Positions 1-6,500 of a DNA stretch of 8,518 nt are shown here, piece after piece. Within the stretch, counting starts at the first letter, position 1. Each line of letters opens with the position of its first letter. This DNA is from Coleofasciculus sp. S288 (GTDB taxonomy: Bacteria; Cyanobacteriota; Cyanobacteriia; Cyanobacteriales; Coleofasciculaceae), in NCBI GenBank assembly GCA_020216575.1, contig JAIUYC010000110.1, positions 1 through 8,518 on the forward strand. The letters are read 5' to 3'. Under the pieces are notes generated by a model, which was given only the letters and a program-made list of their open reading frames with translations, had not been told where the DNA came from and did not search any database. A program made the translations under genes and the position numbers.

Positions 1-131
1 GAGGAACTTCGGGTTCAGTCAACGGCTGTGGCGACGGCGGATGTCGCGAGTCGGACATCCCTGAGGCAGGACGAACCGAGGGATGCTTGGCGGCAGAGGT
101 ATTTCTCTTGCGTTGCCCCCCATTAATCTGA
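1..131 (+). pseudogene. Possible C-terminal tail of an IS605-type TnpB (5' end outside window)
   Basis: The frame read from base 3 stays open to a TGA at 129-131 and gives about 42 residues starting GTSGSVNGCGDGG. Cyanobacterial TnpB proteins often end, after the zinc finger, in a variable tail with a G-S-x-x-x-CGD-like stretch, and this tail resembles that. A bulged hairpin directly after the stop (132-157) fits the right end of an IS200/IS605 element. The evidence is weak: the fragment is short, lacks any catalytic or zinc-finger residue, and frame 1 is also open (to a TAA at 124-126). It could instead be the end of an unrelated gene or structured non-coding DNA. Whether the upstream part is intact cannot be seen. 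Confidence 0.35.
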
Positions 132-157
132 CCTGGACTCGAAGACTTCGAGCCAGG
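132..157. repeat. Bulged inverted repeat, candidate IS200/IS605 right-end hairpin
   Basis: The arms CCTGG-A-CTCGAAG (132-144) and CTTCGAG-CCAGG (146-157) pair completely except for the single unpaired A at 137. The tip would open to a short loop around 144-146. It begins one base after the possible TnpB stop. IS200/IS605 elements carry imperfect subterminal hairpins with an unpaired base, recognised by the TnpA transposase, and TnpB guide RNAs end in this region. A plain hairpin or terminator for the upstream gene is the alternative, but no T-tract follows it. Confidence 0.5.
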
Positions 158-554
158 CCAACGGTCGGGAAATTCTCGATTTCTGGTCATAACTCACACC
201 ACCATGTGCTACGCCTGTTCCAGCGTGCTTGATAGCACCTCAGTAGTTGCCATCCTACCCCCCCTAGCTCCAAAAAGCTAGATTCTGTCCTGAAAGCATC
301 GTTACTTTACTGACTGCTGACAAGCACGACAATGAGTGATTTTGGCGCTGAACTTTTTTATCACTCTTTTATTATCCCTGTCACGCAACAATCGACATTT
401 CTCCCCTGATAGAAGCGTTCTGATGGAATATTTCTACGGGGTAAAGGGGAACTCCTGCCAAATTGTGTTGAAAAGGTTCCATAATTGAGATCTTCTTGGG
501 TAGCGATTGACTTTCAGGAAATCGACACAAAGCTAAAGAATCCAACACCCAAGA
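158..554. other. Intergenic stretch with no supported gene
   Basis: I see no convincing reading frame on either strand and no tRNA-like or rRNA-like sequence. Two small hairpins occur: GTGCT-TGAT-AGCAC at 225-238 and CTAGCT-CCAAAA-AGCTAG at 264-281. Neither is followed by a T-tract in the direction that would end hslO transcription, so I do not call a terminator. The stretch from about 340 to 375 is T-rich. The outer boundary of the possible insertion element should lie near the left edge of this stretch but cannot be placed. Confidence 0.5.
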
Positions 555-1457
555 TTATCCAACAGACTCAGCTTGCAAATCCTGAATCAACTGAGCTAAG
601 TGATCGGAGCTTGCCTGGTAAACTTCTCCGCAGAAGTGGCAAGTTGCTTCGGCTCCATCATCTTTTTCAATCATATCCTGGAGTTCCGCCTCACCCAGCA
701 TTTTCAGCGCACCTAAGACGCGATCGAACGAGCAACCGCAATGAAAGCGCACCATCTGGATTTCTGGAAGAATGACCAAACTCATATCGCCCAACAGCTG
801 TTCAAAAATCTCTGGCAACGCTTTGCCGGACTGCAACAGAGGAGTAAATCCTGCTAGCTTAGCAACGCGAGATTCCAGAGTTTGCACTAGCGCTTCATCT
901 CTCGCCGCCTTCGGCAGAACTTGGATTAATATTCCCCCAGATGCTGTAACTCCATTGGCCTCAACAAACACACCAACAACTAAAGCGGATGGGGTTTGTT
1001 CCGACGTTACCAGGTAATTTGCAATATCATCTCCGATTTCACCGGAAACTAGCTCAACAGTACTGGAATAAGGGTAGCCATAGCCAACGTCACGGACAAC
1101 ATAGAGGTAACCATCGCGACCTACCGCCCCACCAACATCGAGTTTGCCTCGCGCATTGGGTGGCAGTTCAACACTGGGGTTGTCCACATAACCCCTTACC
1201 GTTCCGTCTAATCCAGCATCGACAAGAATTCCGCCGAGGGGACCGTCACCGTTGATGCGAATGTTGACCCTCGATCCTTCTCGCTTCATACTAGAAGCTA
1301 GTAGCAGTCCAGCAGACATGGTGCGACCCAGTGCAGCCGTGGCAACATAGGAAAGCTTATGACGCCGTCTGGCTTCTTCGGTGAGGCGTGTTGTGATCAC
1401 ACCGACGGCTCGAATGCCACCCTCCGCCGCTGTGGCGCGAATTAACTGATCAGCCAT
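555..1457 (-). CDS. hslO: Hsp33 redox-regulated molecular chaperone
   Basis: This encodes a 300-residue cytosolic holdase of the Hsp33 family. Hsp33 is inactive when reduced and zinc-bound. On oxidation it forms disulfides, unfolds its linker and binds unfolding proteins. The N-terminal domain begins MADQLIRATAAEGGIRA and includes the family stretch G-DGPLGGI around residues 70-77. The C-terminal redox switch is complete, with C240-x-C242 and C273-x-x-C276 as the four zinc ligands. Length is normal for the family (about 290-300). I chose the ATG at 1457 over an in-frame ATG eight codons upstream because family members start at this point and a UAAGG-type ribosome site lies six bases before it. 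The gene stands alone. A weak TACAAT (minus strand, 1498-1493) is a possible -10 box. No terminator was found. Confidence 0.95.
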   Translation of the reverse strand: MADQLIRATAAEGGIRAVGVITTRLTEEARRRHKLSYVATAALGRTMSAGLLLASSMKREGSRVNIRINGDGPLGGILVDAGLDGTVRGYVDNPSVELPPNARGKLDVGGAVGRDGYLYVVRDVGYGYPYSSTVELVSGEIGDDIANYLVTSEQTPSALVVGVFVEANGVTASGGILIQVLPKAARDEALVQTLESRVAKLAGFTPLLQSGKALPEIFEQLLGDMSLVILPEIQMVRFHCGCSFDRVLGALKMLGEAELQDMIEKDDGAEATCHFCGEVYQASSDHLAQLIQDLQAESVG

Positions 1458-1603
1458 GAAAAACCTTACACTTCTTAACACACTTATTTTTTATTGTAAG
1501 TCTCGTAGCTGATTGCTGCCGGAGCAGCTTCAAGTGGCGATTGGGTTGCTAGTGCGGGATTGCACAGCCTTGTGTTCAAGTGGCAAGCTCTCCTCGTTAA
1601 GGA

Positions 1604-1652
1604 AAGTCAAAAGTCACACTTCGACAAGCTCAGTGACCAAGTCAAAAGTCAC
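1604..1652. repeat. Two direct copies of AAGTCAAAAGTCAC flanking a TTCGACAAGCTCAGTGACC block
   Basis: The 14-mer AAGTCAAAAGTCAC occurs at 1604-1617 and again, identically, at 1639-1652. The 21 bases between them contain the segment TTCGACAAGCTCAGTGACC. Short AAAAGTC-type iterations and TTCGAC...CTCAGTGACC segments are frequent intergenic repeats in filamentous cyanobacteria, as I recall them. No protein is encoded here. The function is unknown, and it is likely part of a dispersed repeat family rather than a local regulatory site. Confidence 0.6.
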
Positions 1653-1734
1653 CCATTCAAAAAAGTTTCGAGACGCAGTCTTGGGCAAACGCAAAAGCCC
1701 AGATCCATCGGCGGAAATTTGTTTCACAAAGGGG

Positions 1735-1762
1735 CAAAAAAATACCCCGGTAGAGCCGGGGT
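1735..1762 (-). terminator. Rho-independent terminator of the minus-strand two-gene operon
   Basis: Read on the minus strand, ACCCCGG (1762-1756), loop CTCTA and CCGGGGT (1750-1744) form a perfect 7-bp GC-rich hairpin. It is followed by A and then seven consecutive T residues (1742-1736). It lies about 85 bases beyond the stop of the cysteine-rich protein gene, in the right orientation to end that transcript. On the plus strand no T-tract follows, so it is not bidirectional. Confidence 0.85.
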
Positions 1763-1846
1763 TCAGTTCACATGCTTTTAATAAAGCTTACTCAACAAAT
1801 GTGAATAAGTTGTGAACAACTGAAAACTTGATTGAACTGAGACAGC

Positions 1847-2641
1847 TCAAGTAGGAGTGGCTACTTGCTGCATGATTTCGGACGAGTAATGATTCTCTGT
1901 CACCATTTGAGGACAGCGCAAGCAAGCAGCAGCCCCTTCTTGCTGCCACCAACGGCAACTAGGGCGAATTTGGCAATCGGGTAGAGCTTCAACGACGGTT
2001 GGTAACTGCTCTACAATCCGCTGAGCTAAACGGCAAGCATGGCCATCAAAATGTTGACAACCGTTACTCATACAACGCGATGCCATCCGAAAGATTTCCG
2101 TTGGGTTAACTGGTGCTGATAACACCAAATTTTCCTCAGTAACGGGTACAGATTCAGTCAAATAGGCAACTCGTGGTGCTTCGACACTCCCTTCTACAAC
2201 GCCCAATATAACGCTATTACCCATTTCTGGCCGCCCGCTGGGACAAAGGACTTGATTAGCCGAATCAGTCATCGGTTTGCTTGGCTCATCCTGACTTGAG
2301 TGGCTGCCAGTTTGACTGGAGTTGTTGCTAGAGTTTTCTAATGCAGGAGCTGGCACAAGTATCACAGGATTAGCAACAGGTCTTTCTGTGGTATCAATTG
2401 ACTCACAATTGGTATCGGAGTCAGATGAGGCACTCCTATATTGTTCAAATAAGCTACTCCATCCCCCAGTTTCATAAAGGAATCGTGACTGAGAAGCACT
2501 TGCTAACTGATGTGCTGCGATCGCTCTTTTTCTAGCACGGTGGGCAGCATTTTTCAACTCTTCTGGCGCAAGGCGATTGGCTTGGAAGCCAGACGGGCTT
2601 GGAGATAAAGAATTGAATTCTTCCATTGGGGTTTTCCTCAT
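1847..2641 (-). CDS. Unrecognised protein with cysteine-rich C-terminal domain, partner of the NHLP-type precursor
   Basis: I do not recognise the family. Three regions are visible in the 264 residues. Residues 19-70 form a basic, alanine-rich, probably helical segment ending in YETGGWSSLFEQYR. Residues 71-185 are a low-complexity linker rich in Ser, Pro, Asn and Glu. Residues 186-264 hold seven cysteines at 190, 195, 203, 223, 229, 240 and 243 (CMSNGC, then C, then CQIRPSC, then CLRC) plus three histidines in the region, a spacing that suggests metal or Fe-S binding. There is no signal peptide or membrane segment. The start is ambiguous. The ATG at 2641 has GAGGA ten bases upstream, and the in-frame ATG at 2626 has GAGGA eight bases upstream. 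The gene begins 19 bases after the precursor gene stops, so the two are probably co-transcribed. A role in handling or modifying that peptide is inference only. Confidence 0.8.
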   Translation of the reverse strand: MRKTPMEEFNSLSPSPSGFQANRLAPEELKNAAHRARKRAIAAHQLASASQSRFLYETGGWSSLFEQYRSASSDSDTNCESIDTTERPVANPVILVPAPALENSSNNSSQTGSHSSQDEPSKPMTDSANQVLCPSGRPEMGNSVILGVVEGSVEAPRVAYLTESVPVTEENLVLSAPVNPTEIFRMASRCMSNGCQHFDGHACRLAQRIVEQLPTVVEALPDCQIRPSCRWWQQEGAAACLRCPQMVTENHYSSEIMQQVATPT

Positions 2642-2660
2642 TAAGGCGGAGTCCTCAGAC

Positions 2661-3218
2661 TTACCTTAGCCAATTGTTAATAGGCATAAATCCAGCGAAG
2701 ATTGACCCTGGAAGCTTTATTCCACCAAGTTGTTGAAGCCATTGACTGCCAATCGAGAAGCCACTACCGCCGGACACCATCTCAAGCTCTGATTCACTGA
2801 TTTCGTCAGTCTCAGGCTGGATGGGTAATACCAAATGTTTGATAGTTGGGCTGTCTGCGTAAACCCGAACTGTTAACTCATTGGGTACGGCTTGGCCAGT
2901 TACTTCTTCGATAGCAGCTTTAGAATTTTGTAACAACTGAGCTTTAAAATTATCATCATTGCTGGCTTTCTTCATGACAGCGGCGATTGGAGAATCAGGT
3001 TTTAATTCTCCATTGTTTTGAGGATTTAGATTTAATGGCAAAACGAAATTTTTTAAGGTTGGAGTATCCTCATGAACTTCAACTTTGACTGAATCAGGAA
3101 TTTTAGCTCCTATCTGGATAAGTACAGCTTTTGGGTCTGTTATAAAGCGATTTTTAAAGTTCTCATCAGTCCAAGCTTGTTCTAGAATATCTTCGTAAGA
3201 TTTGATTGATTGTTCCAC
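2661..3218 (-). CDS. RiPP-precursor-like protein with two tandem nitrile-hydratase-type (NHLP) leader modules
   Basis: This 185-residue protein looks like a natural-product peptide precursor with a duplicated leader. Module 1 (about 7-63) reads ...AWTDENFKNRFITDPKAVL..., ends TPTLKNFVLPL, and is similar to the nitrile hydratase alpha-subunit segment that defines NHLP leaders. Module 2 (about 77-134) repeats the same plan: DDNFKAQLLQNSKAAI followed by SPTIKHLVLPI. An acidic stretch (136-146) then leads to M-V-S-G-G (147-151), a double-glycine cleavage motif of the kind used by peptidase-containing ABC exporters. The tail after it (152-185) is 34 residues, hydrophobic and Gly-rich, has Trp at 160 and 183, ends NNWLR, and has no cysteine. 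The start is a GTG at 3218 with a strong GGAGG six bases upstream. It heads an operon with the cysteine-rich gene. No maturase or transporter is in view, so the final product and even RiPP status are inferred. Confidence 0.85.
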   Translation of the reverse strand: MEQSIKSYEDILEQAWTDENFKNRFITDPKAVLIQIGAKIPDSVKVEVHEDTPTLKNFVLPLNLNPQNNGELKPDSPIAAVMKKASNDDNFKAQLLQNSKAAIEEVTGQAVPNELTVRVYADSPTIKHLVLPIQPETDEISESELEMVSGGSGFSIGSQWLQQLGGIKLPGSIFAGFMPINNWLR

Positions 3219-3224
3219 GATGTG

Positions 3225-3229
3225 CCTCC
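3225..3229 (-). promoter_or_regulatory. Ribosome binding site fixing the GTG start of the precursor gene
   Basis: On the minus strand GGAGG is followed by the six bases CACATC and then GTG. This spacing is close to ideal, and it selects a non-ATG start where no in-frame ATG lies near. Confidence 0.8.
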
Positions 3230-3421
3230 ATGTTCCTCAAATGTTAGTTGCAGCAGTTTTATTGCATTTTGTAAAGTTATGAAAAACTGCTGGAGATAAT
3301 TTCCTTGGAAAAAATATTTAAGATTTGGCTTCTTGCCCTGCACATAATGTATTAGTAAAATTAAAAGATGTCCACTCATAAAAGTTCAGTTTTTTTCAGG
3401 TATTTTTTATTAAATTTTATT

Positions 3422-3458
3422 TCATAAAAGCTTTATGAGGATAGGTATAAAAACCTAT
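3422..3458. repeat. Two adjacent perfect inverted repeats in the divergent control region
   Basis: TCATAAA-AGC-TTTATGA occupies 3422-3438 (7-bp arms, 3-base centre). Three bases after its first base pair closes, ATAGGT-ATAAAA-ACCTAT occupies 3441-3458 (6-bp arms, 6-base centre). Both are AT-rich with TATAAA-like content, so they could be operators over promoters or small 5'-leader hairpins. No known regulator motif was recognised. Confidence 0.5.
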
Positions 3459-3533
3459 TAAATGCTTGTTTCTAACAGCAGATTTTGGCATAAAACCCGA
3501 AGAAAAGCCTGATAAATGCTATAGCTATTCATC

Positions 3534-3551
3534 AAGCGTTTGCAAACGCTT
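3534..3551. promoter_or_regulatory. Perfect 18-bp palindrome upstream of the first TPS gene, candidate operator
   Basis: AAGCGTTTGCAAACGCTT is identical to its own reverse complement. It ends 27 bases before the ATG at 3579, so it lies in the promoter or 5' leader. Perfect 18-bp symmetry without a loop suits a dimeric regulator better than an RNA hairpin. The GCGTTTGCAAACGC core is loosely reminiscent of LacI/GalR-type operators, but that link is speculative. Confidence 0.5.
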
Positions 3552-3565
3552 CAGTTCCCTCTTTT

Positions 3566-3570
3566 GAGGA
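3566..3570 (+). promoter_or_regulatory. Ribosome binding site selecting the ATG at 3579
   Basis: GAGGA is followed by eight bases (AAAGTACT) and then ATG. The longer reading frame opens at a TTG (3540) that lies inside the 18-bp palindrome and has no comparable site, so the ATG is preferred. Confidence 0.75.
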
Positions 3571-3578
3571 AAAGTACT

Positions 3579-6500
3579 ATGAAAGGGTCTGTAAAAAGCA
3601 TTAACGTATTGCTCACTCTGGTTTTACCTGCGGTGTTCTTCCAAGTAGCTTGGTTTGATGCGATCGCTACTCAGCAAGTACAGGCGCAAACCATGACACC
3701 GGAAGTGGGGGCTAATAGCACTGGCACGATTATTACGACTCCCGATGGCAGCCAATTCGACATCACAGGTGGCATTGAATCAAACAACAATCTCTTCCAC
3801 AGCTTTGAACGGTTTGGTCTTGACTCGGGTCAGATTGCCAACTTTTTAGCCAACCCACAGATTCAAAATATTTTGAGTCGAGTTGTTGGGGGTGATGCCT
3901 CAATGATTGATGGACTTATTCGGGTAACTAGCCAAGGCAAGCCCAACTTATTTTTAATGAACCCAGCAGGGATTATTTTTGGTGCGAATGCCAGCCTGGA
4001 TGTGCCGGCTAGCTTCACGGTTACCACAGCTAGAGGCATCGGTTTTGAAAACGGTTGGTTTAATGCCTTTGGTGCGAATGAATATGCGGCATTAGGGAAT
4101 AATCCTAACAAGTTTGCGTTCACTACAGCAGAATCTGGGTCGATTATTAATGCAGGCAATCTGACAGTCGGACAAGGGGAAAACATCACTCTGCTAGGTG
4201 GCACTGTGATTAGTACTGGAACACTCAGCGCACCGGCAGGACAAATTACGGTTGCGGCAGTAGCGGGTGAAAAGATAGTCCGTATTAGCCAAGACGGACA
4301 ACTGCTGAGTTTGGAACTTCAATCTATTGAAGGTTCGGGAGTGGGAACTGACGTAACAACTCCTTTACCCTTTACTCCTCTATCTTTGCCTCAATTGCTA
4401 ACTGGAGGAAGCAGTGGTAGTGCGACGAACGTGAGAGTTAACGACGACGGTACAATATCACTAACCGGGTCGAACTTGAAGGTAGACGCCATTCCTGGAA
4501 CTGCGATCGCGTCTGGGAGTTTGAATACAGTGTCCCAAGTCACCGGGGGAACCGTCAATATTTTAGGCGATCGAGTAGGACTGATTGCTGCTGATATTAA
4601 TGCGTCTGGTACAAGTGGCGGCGGGATTGTGCGAATTGGAGGCGACTATCGAGGCCAGGGAACAGTCCCCAATGCGTCTCAAACTTACGTGAGTTGGGAT
4701 TCTGCGATCGCAGCGAATGGCTTGGTTGATGGAAATGGCGGACAGGTAACTGTTTGGGCAGACAATACCACACAATTCGATGGCAGTATCAGCGTTCATG
4801 GAGGTAAAGAGTGGGGCAATGGCGGAGTGGTTGAAGTGTCGGGCAAGCAAAACCTGATTTTCGATGGTGAGGTGGATTTGTCTGCACGCCATAGAAATTG
4901 GGGAACGCTACTACTCGATCCAGCCAATATCATCATCGTGGATGAGGACACTCCGCCCGGTGCGCTCAACGATACCGAATTGGATGATGGGGTAATCTTC
5001 AGCGCCGATGGAGGTACAGGTGATTTCACGATTTCTAGAGGACGACTTGAAAGCCTGACGGGTAACATCACTCTAGAGGCAACTAACGATATCACAATCA
5101 ACGATTTAGCTAGTAACCAATTAAATCTTCAAACCACTGCGGGAGAAACAGTCACGTTTACAGCGGATGCGGATAACGATGGAACTGGCTCTTTTGTCAT
5201 GAACTCAGATGATACTATCCGAACTCAAGGGGGAGCAGTTGAAATTGTTGGGGCTAATATCCAGTTGGGCAATATTGCCTCAACAGGCGGGGCTATTACG
5301 CTTGATGGTTCAGTAACGCTGGTGGGTGATGTCTCCATAAGTACCGGTGAGGGAGTTGGCGGCGATATCACGTTCACCAGCACCGTTGATAGTGACGGCA
5401 CCTTCTCTTCGAGAAGCCTGACGTTAGAAGCCGGAACAGGTAATGTCACCTTTGCAGATACAATCGGCAGTACGAATGAGCTAGGTGATTTGAGCATTAG
5501 GGGCAACAACGTTAGTCTAAGGAACTATGCGGCAAGCTCTACTCGTGTAGATGCGGCGGGAGACATTAACCTTACGGTGGAAGGAGACTTAGACAGCAGC
5601 AGCACTCTGATGGCAGGAGCCAACTTGAACCTACAGTCTCCGGGAGACTTAACCATAGAAGAGGACACCCGACTGAGCGCGGGAGCCAACTTGACTATAC
5701 AAGCTCAAGGAGACTTGACCATCCAAGAACTCACCTCCAACGGAGAACGGGTAAGCGCCGAGAAGAATTTAGCGCTTACGTCGGGAGGAAACCTAGCCGT
5801 TAACAATAGCAGCTTTAGGGCAGGAGAAAACCTTAATATTGAGTCTCAAGGCAACATCAACTTCCTCGAAAGCCAACTGCAATCGCCTGGAAACATCCAG
5901 CTAGTAGCACAAAATACACTGCAAGTAACCGATAGCGAGGACTTTCCTTTCTTCGCACAAGCGGGAGGAACCCTACACGTTCAGGGCAATGAAGCGATTG
6001 ACATCCAAGCCCTTGAGAATCCGTTGTCCTGGTTTCAAAGTGGTGGAGATCTTAGGTTAGTCAATGATGGCAATAACCTCATTACTAACGGGCGTTTTGC
6101 GAGTGGTGGGACTTTTTCGATTAACCAAACCTCAGGCGCACCCGCAAACTTTACCGTACTCGGTTCCGATGGCATCATTAGCTCCCAAGGCGATGTCAGC
6201 TTTGGAAATTATGAAGGGGTAGCTTTCAAGGTAGAAGCTAGAGGCAGTATTACGGGTGGAAACATTACGATTACGGGAGCTAATACTTCCTTATTGGATG
6301 GTATCGATCCGAATAGTCCGGTGTTAGCTGAGGACACTGACATTGCAACATTAGTCAGAAGCCCAGCGTTAATTTTACGAGCCGGTGTGACCGAACTGCA
6401 ACATTCACCCAGTATTCCACCCGATCGCTCTTTAGGAGGAACTACGTTTAGCTCGTCTGGAACGGCGTCGTCACCAGGAAATATTCGAGTTGGAAACATC

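Larger units (their letters stand above)
3219..3578. promoter_or_regulatory. Divergent AT-rich control region between the peptide operon and the first TPS gene
   Basis: These 360 bases separate two divergently transcribed units and hold no convincing gene. They must carry both promoters, but I cannot place them firmly. For the plus strand the best pieces are TTGGCA (3485-3490) with GATAAA about 20 bases on, and TGCTATAGC (3517-3525), which resembles an extended -10. Neither pair has good spacing. Three inverted repeats stand out and are listed separately (3422-3438, 3441-3458, 3534-3551). Confidence 0.6.

Noticed and set aside
1..126. Frame-1 partial reading frame ending at the TAA at 124-126
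   Set aside because: It is open for 41 codons but its translation resembles no protein I know; the frame-3 reading fits a TnpB tail better. Neither is certain.
485..1255. Plus-strand open frames of 96, 81 and 88 codons opposite hslO
   Set aside because: They lie antisense to a clearly recognised conserved gene, have no family-like sequence and mutually overlap; they are shadows.
1513..1815. Plus-strand frames of 100 and 73 codons in the intergenic region
   Set aside because: They run through interspersed repeats and the terminator hairpin, overlap each other in different frames, and show low-complexity translation with no recognisable domain.
1800..1819. Two DnaA-box-like nonamers (TGTGAATAA and TGTGAACAA)
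   Set aside because: Two imperfect boxes with no AT-rich unwinding region, dnaA/dnaN neighbour or further boxes do not support a replication origin.
1458..1846. CRISPR-like array suggested by the repeated 14-mer
   Set aside because: Only two copies, with a 21-base interval and no further repeats or cas genes.
3182..3379. Minus-strand 65-codon frame overlapping the start of the precursor gene
   Set aside because: It is out of frame with the precursor, passes over its ribosome site and ends inside it, and is rich in residues expected from AT-rich non-coding DNA. A hydrophobic N-terminus (LLILLI) is noted but not enough.
3540..3578. Longer start (TTG at 3540) for the first TPS protein
   Set aside because: The added 13 residues precede a well-formed signal peptide, the TTG lies inside a palindrome, and the ATG at 3579 has a well-spaced GAGGA.
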